A DNA stretch of 64,000 bases from Bacillus sp. BA3 (GTDB lineage Bacteria > Bacillota > Bacilli > Bacillales > DSM-1321). Where the stretch lies: contig PIZR01000003.1 in the NCBI GenBank assembly GCA_002835675.1, forward strand, positions 372,001 through 436,000, given 5' to 3'. Position 1 is the stretch's first letter, and the number at the start of each line of letters is the position of its first letter. The translations under genes and the position numbers were made by a program. The notes below the pieces were generated by a model. It did no database searches. It was not told where the DNA came from and saw only the letters and a program-made list of their open reading frames with translations. Shown here in pieces: positions 23,429-32,271 of the stretch.

Positions 23429-24670
23429 TTACAATGAAGGATATAATTCAAATTTGTTCGCTAATGTTTCAACACGCTGTTTTGCTTCTTCAAGTTTAGC
23501 TGCGTCCTCATTATTTTTCAAAACAAGTCCGATGATTGCAGCTATTTCATCCATGTCATCCAATCCGAAGCCACGTGATGTCACTGCCGCAGTCCCAATA
23601 CGAATACCACTTGTAACGAATGGTTTTTCCGGGTCATAAGGAATCGCATTTTTGTTAACGGTAATACCGATTTCATCCAAAACATGCTCTGCGATTTTTC
23701 CCGTTAATCCAGTAGAGCGAACATCAAGAAGAATCAAGTGATTGTCCGTTCCATCAGAAACAAGTGTGAACCCTTCTTTCTTCAAACCTTCGCCCAAACG
23801 TTTAGCATTGTCGATGATTTGTTGTGCATACACTTTAAAATCATCTTGAAGCGCTTCTCCGAATGCAACAGCCTTAGCTGATATGACATGCATCAATGGA
23901 CCGCCTTGAATTCCAGGGAAGATGGATTTATCGATCTTCTTACCGAATTCTTCTTTACAGATGATCATTCCGCCGCGTGGTCCGCGAAGTGTTTTATGAG
24001 TAGTTGTCGTTACAAAGTCAGCATAAGGAATTGGGCTTTGGTGTAAACCAGCCGCAACCAAACCTGCGATATGTGCCATATCGACCATTAAATAAGCACC
24101 GACTTCATCAGCAATTTCGCGGAATCGCTTGAAATCAATTTCCCGTGGGTATGCACTTGCACCCGCTACGATCAATTTCGGTTTGTGCTGACGAGCTTTT
24201 TCCAAAACATCATTGTAATCGATACGGTGATCTTTTTCGTCTACACCATATTCAACGAAGTTGTAGTTAACACCACTGAAGTTAACTGGGCTTCCATGTG
24301 TTAAATGACCTCCATGCGAAAGGTTCATTCCAAGCACTGTGTCGCCGGTTTGAAGCACTGTAAAGTAAACGGCCATATTGGCTTGAGCTCCAGAGTGCGG
24401 CTGTACGTTCACATACTCCCCGCCGAAAATTTCTTTCGCACGCTCACGTGCTAGATCTTCAACGATGTCTACATACTCACATCCGCCATAGTAACGTTTT
24501 CCAGGGTATCCTTCTGCATACTTATTAGTTAAGACCGACCCTTGTGCTTCCATGACAGCTTCACTCACGAAGTTTTCAGAAGCAATAAGCTCAATTTTAC
24601 TTCTTTGACGCCCTAATTCCAGTTGAATTGCGTTAAACACTTGCTCATCTTGCTTTGCTAAACGATTCAT
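23429..24670 (-). CDS. glyA: Serine hydroxymethyltransferase
   Basis: A 413-residue PLP enzyme that converts serine and tetrahydrofolate to glycine and 5,10-methylene-THF. The PLP Lys is in [14 protein letters not shown]; the start [20 protein letters not shown] and the region [20 protein letters not shown] are typical. ATG 24670 is nine bases after GAGGAGG; the frame open to 24727 lacks a ribosome site. A PurR-like operator lies about 155-190 bases upstream. Confidence 0.97.
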   Translation of the reverse strand: MNRLAKQDEQVFNAIQLELGRQRSKIELIASENFVSEAVMEAQGSVLTNKYAEGYPGKRYYGGCEYVDIVEDLARERAKEIFGGEYVNVQPHSGAQANMAVYFTVLQTGDTVLGMNLSHGGHLTHGSPVNFSGVNYNFVEYGVDEKDHRIDYNDVLEKARQHKPKLIVAGASAYPREIDFKRFREIADEVGAYLMVDMAHIAGLVAAGLHQSPIPYADFVTTTTHKTLRGPRGGMIICKEEFGKKIDKSIFPGIQGGPLMHVISAKAVAFGEALQDDFKVYAQQIIDNAKRLGEGLKKEGFTLVSDGTDNHLILLDVRSTGLTGKIAEHVLDEIGITVNKNAIPYDPEKPFVTSGIRIGTAAVTSRGFGLDDMDEIAAIIGLVLKNNEDAAKLEEAKQRVETLANKFELYPSL

Positions 24671-24823
24671 TCCGTAATTCCTCCTCAAATTGTGCGTGAT
24701 TCGCTTTTTAGTATTTATGTGCAACATGCCTTCAAAAAAGCATGAAAAAGCCTTACCAATAATTATTAGAAAATTCTACTCCATTTTAACATGTCTAATT
24801 TAGAAGTGATAGTCTAATTTTAT

Positions 24824-24858
24824 CGAACATTAAATGTTTTTTTATTTAAAAATGTTCG
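24824..24858 (-). promoter_or_regulatory. Candidate PurR operator upstream of glyA
   Basis: Inverted repeat CGAACATT / AATGTTCG separated by 19 A/T-rich bases. The CGAAC arms and spacing resemble paired PurBoxes of Bacillus purine-regulated genes, which include glyA in B. subtilis. A -10-like TAAAAT lies about 35 bases closer to the gene, but no clear -35. The rest of the 24671-25040 gap has only this and the ywlG terminator. Confidence 0.6.
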
Positions 24859-24996
24859 TATTTGACATCAAAATCATGGTAAATAGCCCTTTCACCCTAT
24901 ATTTAACGAGCGAAATCTCCATTCTATTAGCACTCCCAAATAGAGATTTTTCTTGTGAACCTTAGCTTTAGCTTTACGATTTTGAACAGATTCTAT

Positions 24997-25030
24997 TAAA
25001 AAACAGCATTCCCCATCCGAGAAATGCTGT
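24997..25030 (-). terminator. Terminator of ywlG
   Basis: Perfect ACAGCATT / AATGCTGT stem just after the ywlG stop, followed on the minus strand by six T. Confidence 0.87.
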
Positions 25031-25040
25031 CTCACTTACC

Positions 25041-25634
25041 TTAAGTACAACTCTTGTTTTCAGAGATGTCCTGATAAACGGCCCGTTCCCCGCCAATCAG
25101 TTTCGGGCGGGTTTTGGCCATGGTCACATGTGCATGCCCTATTTCTTTAATGGCAGAGCGGATTGGAACCGCCACATGCTTCAGATGCATGCCAATGAAG
25201 GTGTCCCCAATGTCTATCCCCGCATCCGCTTTAATATGTTCAACGACGACAGCATCTTTCCATTGCTGATAGGCGTACGTCGCCATCGATCCCCCAGCTG
25301 TCCTTACAGGTACAACCGAAACTTCTTCATAATCATATCGAATCGCGGTTTCCCTTTGCAAAACCAACGCCCTGTTAAGATGCTCACAACATTGATATGC
25401 AACCTGAACACCCGTTTTCACTTGAAAATCCCTCACTACGGAAAAAATCATCCCTGCAACATCGAGCGTCCCTTCAGTACCGATCCTTTTCCCGATCACT
25501 TCACTTGTACTGCAGCCGATTACCAGTAGCTGTTTCTCTTTTAAAGCCGTCTGTTCTTGAAACTCATGTAAAAGCTCCCGAAACTGGTTTTCCCATATCT
25601 CAAGCTCATTTGAAAATGTAGCATCACTTATCAT
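25041..25634 (-). CDS. ywlG: DUF436/TIGR01440 family protein YwlG
   Basis: A 197-residue protein of unknown function, beginning [20 protein letters not shown] and containing [20 protein letters not shown] and [20 protein letters not shown], which I recognise as the YwlG family. ATG 25634 has AAAGGATG upstream; a TTG at 25652 lies before that site. It is 69 bases downstream of rpiB, same order as B. subtilis ywlF-ywlG. Confidence 0.88.
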   Translation of the reverse strand: MISDATFSNELEIWENQFRELLHEFQEQTALKEKQLLVIGCSTSEVIGKRIGTEGTLDVAGMIFSVVRDFQVKTGVQVAYQCCEHLNRALVLQRETAIRYDYEEVSVVPVRTAGGSMATYAYQQWKDAVVVEHIKADAGIDIGDTFIGMHLKHVAVPIRSAIKEIGHAHVTMAKTRPKLIGGERAVYQDISENKSCT

Positions 25635-25703
25635 GAAAACGCATCCTTTCAAAAAGAAAACTTGCTATCAAAAGAAAAGGGGTCTCTCCAAAAACCATAA
25701 AAA

Positions 25704-26150
25704 TTAGCTTTGTTTACCTTCATACTCCGCAATCTTACCGATCCTGTTTTGATGACGTCCGCCTTCAAATTCCGAAGTCAGCCATGTTTGTGCAATTTCC
25801 CTGGCCAGACCCGGGCCAATGACACGTTCCCCCATCGCTAACATATTGGTATCATTATGCTGGCGGGTCAACTTCGCACTATAGACATCATGAACCAACG
25901 CACATCTAATTCCTTTGACCTTATTAGCAGCGATGCTCATTCCGATTCCAGTTCCACAGATTAAAATGCCCCGATCGAACTCACCGCGTGCCACTTTTTC
26001 AGCAACCGGCAAAGCATAATCAGGATAATCCACCGAAGTAGTGCATTCACAGCCAAAGTCCTCAAATGGAATCTGTAACTCATTCATTAAATTCTTTATT
26101 TCTTCACGGATATGTATACCACCATGATCAGAAGCAATCGCAACTTTCAT
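25704..26150 (-). CDS. rpiB: Ribose-5-phosphate isomerase B / LacAB-RpiB family
   Basis: A 148-residue sugar-phosphate isomerase. It begins MKVAIASDHGGIHIREEIKN; the active-site Cys lies in ILICGTGIGMSIAANKV and the conserved HDVYSAKLTRQHNDTNMLAMG follows. Two adjacent ATGs exist; the second (26150) is better spaced from GAGGAGG. It interconverts ribose-5-P and ribulose-5-P in the pentose phosphate pathway. Confidence 0.93.
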   Translation of the reverse strand: MKVAIASDHGGIHIREEIKNLMNELQIPFEDFGCECTTSVDYPDYALPVAEKVARGEFDRGILICGTGIGMSIAANKVKGIRCALVHDVYSAKLTRQHNDTNMLAMGERVIGPGLAREIAQTWLTSEFEGGRHQNRIGKIAEYEGKQS

Positions 26151-26241
26151 CATAATCCTCCTCTAGCTTTTTCAATTGATTTTATTGTGTCACAAAATTA
26201 TGAAAAGATAAAGGATGTCCATCCTTTTTCCCCCTCAAAGA

Positions 26242-26269
26242 AGCAGGAAACCGCCTTGGGTTTCCTGCT
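26242..26269 (-). terminator. Strong hairpin at the end of the chemotaxis-receptor remnant
   Basis: Perfect 11-base stem AGCAGGAAACC / GGTTTCCTGCT with a six-base loop. It is followed on the minus strand by TTCTTTGA rather than a clean T run, so termination is likely but imperfect. It falls inside the end of the remnant reading frame. Confidence 0.6.
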
Positions 26270-26274
26270 GTAAA

Positions 26275-26515
26275 ATGTCAAGAGTGAAGCGGGTAATGAT
26301 CCTGTTCAACTTTTCCGCTTGCACTTTAAGTTCCATTGCCGATTTTTCGACATTTCCCATGACTATGAGCTTGTTCGCTTGTCAGCTGTCACTTCTTCCG
26401 CTCCAGCAGATGTTTCTTCTGCAATAGCAGCAACTTCTTGTGCTGCCTTGATCGTACACTTTCCAATTGACGGTCAACAAGCTTAGTAATATCTTTTACT
26501 GCAGCGACCACATTA
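26275..26515 (-). pseudogene. Decayed C-terminal end of a methyl-accepting chemotaxis protein
   Basis: The gap between ywlE and rpiB holds receptor-like peptides in different minus-strand frames: VVAAVKDITKLVDRQLESV (near 26510-26455), then AAQEVAAIAEETSAGAEEVTA (near 26450-26385), then TSEQAHS and NVEKSAMELKVQAEKLNRII (near 26385-26290). These are in the order expected for the signalling-helix tail of an MCP, with EETSAGAEEV and the final hydrophobic heptads. At least two frameshifts break it and no start is seen. Judged a pseudogene fragment. Confidence 0.75.
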
Positions 26516-26525
26516 TGTACCCTGT

Positions 26526-26969
26526 TTACTTTTTAAGCCTTAAGACTAATTCTTCAATTAATTCCTGCAGCTCCCTGAACGTTTCCCGATAAATGCCTTC
26601 AGAACCGCCAAACGGATCTATTATGTCCTTATCATAATTATCATCAATAATGAATTCTTTTAAAGTAAAAGTCTTATCGGCCATCTGGGGATATGCACGG
26701 GTAATGACCGATTTATGCCCTTCCGTCATGGTGAAAATATGAGTCGCCCATTCCATTTCCTTCTCGGATAAAGGCGTTGAATGATGATTATGCACTATAT
26801 CATTTTCAACCAATACATTTTTTGCATGCGTTGAAGCATCCTGGCCTGATGAAGCATACACGCCAGCGGACTTCACTTCAACGCCCGCAATATTTTTATT
26901 TTTCAATATCGCTTCTGCCAGCGGGCTTCTGCATGTGTTGCCTGTACATACAAATAATACACGGATCAT
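26526..26969 (-). CDS. ywlE: Low-molecular-weight protein arginine phosphatase
   Basis: A 147-residue phosphatase with the CX5R P-loop VCTGNTCRSP at residues 7-16 and the general-acid DPFGGS loop near residue 118. The Thr after the catalytic Cys-x-Gly-Asn is the residue that in B. subtilis YwlE selects phospho-arginine over phospho-tyrosine, so it probably reverses McsB phosphorylation. Ribosome site AAGGAGG is well placed. Confidence 0.92.
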   Translation of the reverse strand: MIRVLFVCTGNTCRSPLAEAILKNKNIAGVEVKSAGVYASSGQDASTHAKNVLVENDIVHNHHSTPLSEKEMEWATHIFTMTEGHKSVITRAYPQMADKTFTLKEFIIDDNYDKDIIDPFGGSEGIYRETFRELQELIEELVLRLKK

Positions 26970-27113
26970 TTATGACGCCTCCTTTTTTATTCATTATAAG
27001 CTATCGCCCGTTTATTATAGTCAAAAAAATCACTCTCAACATGTCTTAGGAAAAAATAAAACCGCCCCGGTAATCGGAACAGTTGAGGAAGGATAGATAT
27101 GAAGTCAAGCGGC

Positions 27114-27680
27114 TCAAAAAGAGAACAATAATTTCAATCCAAACGCACATAGAATGCTTCCGCCAAGAATCTCACTATACACGCCTAGCAAACCCTGAAT
27201 TTTTCTACCCAGCAAAAGCCCTGCCCACGTTAATAGGGTGGCAGCAAACCCAAAGCAGAGAATGGTTAAAATCGTTTTTGCACCGTAGATTCCCAGGGTC
27301 AATCCTACCGAGAAGCTGTCCAGGCTTACCCCTAAAGCAAAAATGAATAGACCTTTCCCGACAGGAGCCAGCATCTTATTTTCCCTGATACCAGCTCCAT
27401 CCTTTTTACCAGGGATAAACATCTGTATACCAAGAATGATCAACAATAGACCGCCGGCGTATGTAGCGAAGGTCCCGAATTTTTCTGAAATGAAACGGCC
27501 TGCCCCCATTCCAAGCAAGGGCATCCAAATATGAAAAAAGCCAACTGTCAGCCCTATAAAAAGAATTTGCCTCAACCTTAGCTTAAACATTCCCATTCCA
27601 AGGCCGACTGAAAAGGCATCCATTCCCAACGCGAATGCCATTAGCAATAAGGTGATGATTTCTCCAGCAAATGTATTCAT
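27114..27680 (-). CDS. mntP: Manganese efflux pump MntP
   Basis: A 188-residue membrane protein with six helices in two related halves. Each half has the metal-site motif: [16 protein letters not shown] near residue 18 and [17 protein letters not shown] near residue 115. It exports Mn2+. No yybP-ykoY riboswitch fits in the short upstream gap. A weak GC-rich hairpin followed by T-rich sequence lies near 27055-27112 on the minus strand and could end transcription. Confidence 0.93.
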   Translation of the reverse strand: MNTFAGEIITLLLMAFALGMDAFSVGLGMGMFKLRLRQILFIGLTVGFFHIWMPLLGMGAGRFISEKFGTFATYAGGLLLIILGIQMFIPGKKDGAGIRENKMLAPVGKGLFIFALGVSLDSFSVGLTLGIYGAKTILTILCFGFAATLLTWAGLLLGRKIQGLLGVYSEILGGSILCAFGLKLLFSF

Positions 27681-27755
27681 TCCAATCCTCCCTCGGACGT
27701 GCCTACTACATGTTATGCATGTCCGAAAAGAAATAGAAGAATAAATCAGTCCTTA

Positions 27756-28814
27756 TTACACATGTTCCTTGATGATTTGATGACCTGCAGCCTTCTCAAG
27801 CCGGTTCATGACCGCTGCTCCTATTCCATGGTCAGGAAACATTTCACTAAAAATGACATCGACCTCCAGCTCATCAAACTGTCTTAAAGCATCATATAAG
27901 CCTGTCGCAACAGTATGTAAATCAGCTAATGAACCTGGGACGACCACATAATCGGCCTTATAATCCTGTTGATGTTCATAAGCAGTTATGATGCCCACCT
28001 TTAACCCGTCACTTCTTTTCTCATCCACAAGCTTCTGAAGGAAAGCTTGATTACCCTTGACTAAATATAGAGGGGCCTTCGGAGCATAGTGGGTATATTT
28101 CATGCCCGGGGCTTTTGGCGCCGTTTCCCGATTCTTCAAAGCGACATCTTGCCGGACTTCCCCTATCACAGCTTCCAGCTGTTCCAGGGTCACTCCGCCA
28201 GGCCTTAATATAACAGGGATTTCAACAGTGCAATCAAGTACTGTGGATTCTACGCCCACACCGGTAGTCCCGCCATCGACTATGCCTGCAATCCGGCCCA
28301 TTAAGTCAGCTTCAACATGTTTAGCTGAAGTGGGACTCGGTTTCCCAGAAGTATTTGCACTTGGAGCCGCAATGGGCAAATCACTCGCACGAATAAGGCC
28401 GAGGGCAACCTGGTGATCCGGCATCCTGACAGCCACCGTGTCCAATCCAGCTGTCACAAGATTTGATAGCTGGCCCGGTTTTCGTTTCATGATCAAAGTC
28501 AAAGGACCCGGCCAAAATTCTGCCATTAGCTTCCTGGCCTGTTCCGGAATCTCTTCTACAATACCTGACAGCTGCTCTTCAGAGGCTATATGAACGATTA
28601 AAGGATTATCACTCGGACGCCCCTTTGCTTCGAACACTTTTTTGACCGCCTCGTCATTTTTGGCATTCGCACCTAGTCCATAAACAGTCTCTGTAGGAAA
28701 AGCAACCACTTGGTTAGCCTTTAATAATTCAGCTGATTGTGCAATCTGGGGATAACTTTGTAAATTATCCACATTTTTATCCACTGACCAAATTTTCGTT
28801 TTCATTTTGAACAT
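27756..28814 (-). CDS. ywlC: L-threonylcarbamoyladenylate synthase (Sua5/YwlC type)
   Basis: About 352 residues: an N-terminal YrdC domain (VVAFPTETVYGLGANA, GRPSDNPLIVHIAS, APSANTSGKPSPTSAKHV) and a C-terminal Sua5 domain after the linker PGMKYTHYAPKAPLYLV. It makes the TC-AMP intermediate for tRNA t6A37. Three possible ATGs occur (28817, 28814, 28805); I prefer 28814 on spacing from AAAAGG, while homologues begin at the third (MKTK). The upstream gap holds a DnaA-box cluster. Confidence 0.93.
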   Translation of the reverse strand: MFKMKTKIWSVDKNVDNLQSYPQIAQSAELLKANQVVAFPTETVYGLGANAKNDEAVKKVFEAKGRPSDNPLIVHIASEEQLSGIVEEIPEQARKLMAEFWPGPLTLIMKRKPGQLSNLVTAGLDTVAVRMPDHQVALGLIRASDLPIAAPSANTSGKPSPTSAKHVEADLMGRIAGIVDGGTTGVGVESTVLDCTVEIPVILRPGGVTLEQLEAVIGEVRQDVALKNRETAPKAPGMKYTHYAPKAPLYLVKGNQAFLQKLVDEKRSDGLKVGIITAYEHQQDYKADYVVVPGSLADLHTVATGLYDALRQFDELEVDVIFSEMFPDHGIGAAVMNRLEKAAGHQIIKEHV

Positions 28815-28921
28815 CATCGCCTTTTAACATTTCTTATTTTATAAAATCGCTTTAATATGAACGATATTTTCAATTTAACGTACTAATTTCACTTAAAATA
28901 TACTTTGAAAGTATAAAAGAA

Positions 28922-29047
28922 GTATACACATAATTCAAGTGTTATCCACAAATTGGGGATAACCATATCGAATCCGTGGATAAGTTTGTGGATATTAAAG
29001 ATTAATGACAGATTTTTTTGATTTTTTGTTAATAACCCTGTGGATAT
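28922..29047. promoter_or_regulatory. DnaA-box cluster between spoIIR and ywlC
   Basis: Within 126 bp: TTATCCACA at 28942-28950 (plus strand, perfect) and one-mismatch boxes TTATCCACG (28983-28975, minus), ATATCCACA (28995-28987, minus), ATATCCACA (29047-29039, minus), TTATCCCCA (28962-28954, minus) and GTATACACA (28922-28930, plus). The remaining sequence of the 28818-29094 gap is A/T rich and holds no gene. Confidence 0.8.
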
Positions 29048-29070
29048 GTTTTTATAATTATCTGAACGTA

Positions 29071-29096
29071 AAAAAAAGGGCCGCTGCCCCCTTTTT
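29071..29096 (-). terminator. Terminator of spoIIR
   Basis: AAAAAGGG / CCCTTTTT stem around an eight-base GC-rich loop overlaps the spoIIR stop codon; the minus strand continues into seven more T. Confidence 0.8.
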
Positions 29097-30027
29097 AAAA
29101 TAGATCATTGAAGATTTCCGCAAACAAGGACTTCACTTCCACTTCAGGCTCCTTTTCCCCTTCATATAATTGCTGACCTTGTTCATTGGATGCCGCAATT
29201 TCAACCTTGTTATCTTCAACACTCCCATCATTGACTTCCTCCGCCACTTGTTCCTTATCTTTTACTGCCATCACTTCTTCTTTTACCTCTTGCTCAGCAA
29301 CCTCTTCTTTTACCGTTTCTTCCGTTACTTCCTCTTTTACGCTCTCCTCCATTACCTCTTCTTCAACTTCTTCCTCGGGCCCTTTTTCTTTTTCAGCCAA
29401 CACTACTTCAGTTTCTCCCTCTGCAACAGGTTCACTCTCTTCATTCGTTGCTGCATACGCCTTCCCATCCGAAGTCAGGGATCCTTCATCTTCTTCCTCG
29501 ACAATCGGACTTTGACTTACAGCCGTCCCATTTGAAAAATCCAAGAAACATAATGGCGGAAATAGAACACACCACCAATTAGCGCCTTCCCCTTCACCAA
29601 GTGTGATAATCACCGCTTCATAATCCCCTGCCGGATATAAATACTGCCCGTAGAGTTTTGTCGGAAATTCCGCTTGTCCAAAATCGACTTTTACTGACTG
29701 CTCCAAACCCTGTTCCTTTATAACTGCCTCAGCTGTCGCCTGGATATCCGGTAGATGCGAGGTGATCACATCCCTCGCTTCATCCAAAGAAGTAAGCTCC
29801 TCGACCCACTTTGTGATATCTTCATTTACCTCATCCCTAATAAGACGTTTAACCGCTTGATCCTTTTCTGCATCACTATTAGCAAGTATCCGCAGACGAA
29901 TCGCCTCATCCGGGATCACCTTCGTATCTTCTGCACCGACCATCTCCGCTTTAGGCATATATATACTTACGATCGTTCCTATAGTTAAGATTAATAGATA
30001 GATAATGGCTAAATGTTTTGTTTTCAT
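29095..30027 (-). CDS. spoIIR: Stage II sporulation protein R, with acidic repeat expansion
   Basis: A 310-residue secreted signalling protein. An N-terminal signal or anchor helix (LAIIYLLILTIGTIVSIY) is followed by the conserved domain (IRLRILANSDAEKDQAVKR ... ANWWCVLFPPLCFLDFSNG, residues about 40-170). In the forespore it triggers SpoIIGA to process pro-sigma-E across the septum. B. subtilis SpoIIR is about 224 residues; here an extra Glu/Val-rich stretch (units like KEEVTEETVKEEVAEQ, residues about 215-265) lengthens the linker before the conserved tail SLFAEIFNDLF. A sigma-F promoter lies just upstream. Confidence 0.93.
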   Translation of the reverse strand: MKTKHLAIIYLLILTIGTIVSIYMPKAEMVGAEDTKVIPDEAIRLRILANSDAEKDQAVKRLIRDEVNEDITKWVEELTSLDEARDVITSHLPDIQATAEAVIKEQGLEQSVKVDFGQAEFPTKLYGQYLYPAGDYEAVIITLGEGEGANWWCVLFPPLCFLDFSNGTAVSQSPIVEEEDEGSLTSDGKAYAATNEESEPVAEGETEVVLAEKEKGPEEEVEEEVMEESVKEEVTEETVKEEVAEQEVKEEVMAVKDKEQVAEEVNDGSVEDNKVEIAASNEQGQQLYEGEKEPEVEVKSLFAEIFNDLF

Positions 30028-30050
30028 CGCCTTCGCCCCCTCACATGAAT

Positions 30051-30080
30051 TAGTCTCACCATTTTCGAGCTATCTTAAAC
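30051..30080 (-). promoter_or_regulatory. Sigma-F promoter of spoIIR
   Basis: Minus strand -35 GTTTA (30080-30076), 15-base spacer, -10 GGTGAGACTA (30060-30051), an exact match to the forespore consensus GYWTA / GGNRANAMTW. The gene starts about 24 bases after the -10, with GAGGGGG as ribosome site. spoIIR is a known sigma-F gene. Confidence 0.8.
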
Positions 30081-30146
30081 TAGTAAAAATAAAAAAAGTT
30101 GATAGCTGGAAATATAGATTCCAAAGGATAATGAGGGTGGTGCCCA

Positions 30147-30179
30147 TAAAAAAAATCCGTCTCACGGAAGGAGACGGAT
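30147..30179 (-). terminator. Terminator of prfA-prmC
   Basis: Perfect ATCCGTCTC / GAGACGGAT stem with a seven-base loop, overlapping the prmC stop and followed on the minus strand by eight T. Confidence 0.92.
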
Positions 30180-31054
30180 CACTTTAATGCAGCAAAGACC
30201 ATTCGATCTTTTTCATTTATGTCATTTACAATGGATACTTCTGCAGCAGGAAAGGTTCGCTTCAATAAATCGGCAACCGCCTTACCCTGTCCAGTGCCCA
30301 CTTCAAAACCGATCAGTCCAGGCACCTTCATGATCAAAGGTAACTGCTCCATAAAGCGGCGGTAAAAATCCAGCCCATCGATACCGGCAAATAATGCACG
30401 ATGTGGTTCATGTCCTGTCACGACTACTGACATGGATTTATGATCATCATCTGGTATATATGGCGGATTCGATAAAAGGATGTCCACCTTCTGGTTCATG
30501 TTCACGAAAGGCAAAAGCAAATCACCTTGCATGAACTGCACTTCGGCACCAAGTGATTCTGCATTTTTCCTCGCAACCTCAAGTGACGTTTCCGCTATGT
30601 CCGTGGCCGTCACCAACAGGTTTGATTTTTCAAGTTTCATCGTTATGGCGATTGCGCCGCTGCCGGTCCCAATATCAGCTAAATGAAGCTTCTGCCCCTC
30701 CAAAAAAATGGCTGGGAGTTTACGTAATGTATAATAAATCAATTCTTCTGTTTCAGGTCTCGGTATGAGCACTTCTTCATTAACAAAGAAGGTCCGTCCA
30801 TAAAATTCTTCACTGCCGATTATATATTGGATTGGCGTCCCCTCAGCATGCAGCTCAATAGCGGCCTTAAATTGCCCAAAATCCGCTTCACTAAGCTCAT
30901 CATGAAGGTTGGCCAGCATTTGGGAACGAGTTTGGTTTAAAAAGTGCTGTAACAGGATTTCCCCAGCATTGGCATCACGATCATTTTCCTTTAAAAAAGA
31001 AGAAGCCCATTTAAGGGCTTCAAACACTTTCACGGCAGAATTACTCATCTGCAT
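30179..31054 (-). CDS. prmC: Release factor glutamine N5-methyltransferase
   Basis: About 291 residues. The SAM motif [16 protein letters not shown] and catalytic NPPYIPDD identify PrmC, which methylates the Gln of the GGQ motif in release factors 1 and 2. The start (ATG 31054 or 31048) lies inside the end of prfA, its substrate gene, an overlap of up to 14 bases that implies coupling. Confidence 0.94.
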   Translation of the reverse strand: MQMSNSAVKVFEALKWASSFLKENDRDANAGEILLQHFLNQTRSQMLANLHDELSEADFGQFKAAIELHAEGTPIQYIIGSEEFYGRTFFVNEEVLIPRPETEELIYYTLRKLPAIFLEGQKLHLADIGTGSGAIAITMKLEKSNLLVTATDIAETSLEVARKNAESLGAEVQFMQGDLLLPFVNMNQKVDILLSNPPYIPDDDHKSMSVVVTGHEPHRALFAGIDGLDFYRRFMEQLPLIMKVPGLIGFEVGTGQGKAVADLLKRTFPAAEVSIVNDINEKDRMVFAALK

Positions 31055-32111
31055 TTTCCAGCCTTGAAGATTGGTCTTCCATGATTAATGCATCAACCAC
31101 TTCATCCAGCTTACCTTCCATGATTTGATCCAACTTTTGAATCGTTAAACCAATACGGTGATCGGTAACGCGGTTTTGCGGGAAGTTATAAGTGCGAATC
31201 CTTTCAGATCGATCGCCCGTTCCAACAGCAAGCTTCCTATTTTGATCATACTCTGCCTGTACTTCGCGTTGGATTTTATCGTACACCCTGGCACGCAAAA
31301 CCTTCATTGCTTTTTCTTTGTTCTTGATTTGTGATTTTTCATCTTGACAGGATACAACCGTATTCGTCGGAATATGAGTCAAGCGCACCGCTGACATTGT
31401 CGTATTGACACTTTGCCCTCCAGGACCGCTCGATGCAAAGGTATCGACACGAATATCCTTATCATGAATTTCAACTTCCACTTCCTCAGCTTCGGGTAAA
31501 ACGGCAACCGTGGCTGTAGATGTATGAATCCGTCCGCCTGATTCAGTTTCAGGTACTCGCTGAACGCGATGTGCTCCATTTTCGAACTTCAATTTTGAAT
31601 AAGCGCCATTGCCATTAATCATGAATATGATTTCCTTATAGCCGCCAAGCCCTGTAGGACTTGCTTCAATGACTTCAGTCCGCCAACCCTGCACCTCGGC
31701 AAAACGACTATACATGCGGTATAGACTACCAGCAAATAAGGCTGCCTCATCTCCGCCTGCCGCTCCGCGGATCTCCATGATTACGTTTTTATCATCGTTA
31801 GGGTCCTTCGGAATAAGCAATATTTTCAGTTTATCCTCAAGGCCTTGTATGGTATCTTCAAGTTCATTGATCTCTTCTTTTACCATTTCTCGCATTTCCG
31901 CATCAAGCTTCTCCTCAAGCATCGCCTTCGCTTCCTGGAGTTGCTCACGAACCGCTTTATATTCTTTATAAGTCGAAGCAGTCTCTTGTATGCTGGATTG
32001 CTCCTTAGAATATTCCCTTAGCTTCTTGGAGTCATTAATGATCTCCGGGTCACTTAATAGCTCATTCAATCTTTCATATCTATCTTCTACTGCTTGCAAT
32101 CGATCAAACAA
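31041..32111 (-). CDS. prfA: Peptide chain release factor 1
   Basis: A 356-residue factor that ends translation at UAA and UAG. The GGQ loop is in [20 protein letters not shown] near residue 230. The start is TTG 32111 (protein begins [18 protein letters not shown] after Met), with GAGGTG six bases upstream and exact length agreement with B. subtilis; the frame open to 32141 has no support. Confidence 0.96.
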   Translation of the reverse strand: MFDRLQAVEDRYERLNELLSDPEIINDSKKLREYSKEQSSIQETASTYKEYKAVREQLQEAKAMLEEKLDAEMREMVKEEINELEDTIQGLEDKLKILLIPKDPNDDKNVIMEIRGAAGGDEAALFAGSLYRMYSRFAEVQGWRTEVIEASPTGLGGYKEIIFMINGNGAYSKLKFENGAHRVQRVPETESGGRIHTSTATVAVLPEAEEVEVEIHDKDIRVDTFASSGPGGQSVNTTMSAVRLTHIPTNTVVSCQDEKSQIKNKEKAMKVLRARVYDKIQREVQAEYDQNRKLAVGTGDRSERIRTYNFPQNRVTDHRIGLTIQKLDQIMEGKLDEVVDALIMEDQSSRLENADE

Positions 32112-32223
32112 ATTATTCACCTCATAAATTTTCCAAAACATCTGAAACGAATTGGAAGTAATCCATCTTTTCTAACTATAAATAAGTAGTTCAGTGCCCC
32201 AGCTCAGTTCACTTCTAGGTTAA

Positions 32224-32253
32224 TTATAGTATAGGTGAATAATCAACGTCAAA
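32224..32253 (-). promoter_or_regulatory. Sigma-A promoter of prfA-prmC
   Basis: Minus strand -35 TTGACG (32253-32248), 18-base spacer, -10 TATAAT (32229-32224). Confidence 0.7.
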
Positions 32254-32271
32254 GAGGATTCAAAAATGTCG

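Noticed and set aside
26215..26427. 70-codon plus-strand frame between rpiB and ywlE
   Set aside because: Lies opposite the chemotaxis-receptor remnant and covers the hairpin; no ribosome site and no recognisable sequence.
27681..27755. yybP-ykoY Mn2+ riboswitch upstream of mntP
   Set aside because: The gap to ywlC is only 75 bases and shows no such fold; mntP is likely read with ywlC.
29170..29535. Plus-strand Ser/Phe-rich frames opposite spoIIR
   Set aside because: Antisense of the acidic repeat; low-complexity by-product.
30005..30187. 60-codon plus-strand frame in the spoIIR-prmC gap
   Set aside because: It overlaps the spoIIR sigma-F promoter and the prmC terminator and has no ribosome site.
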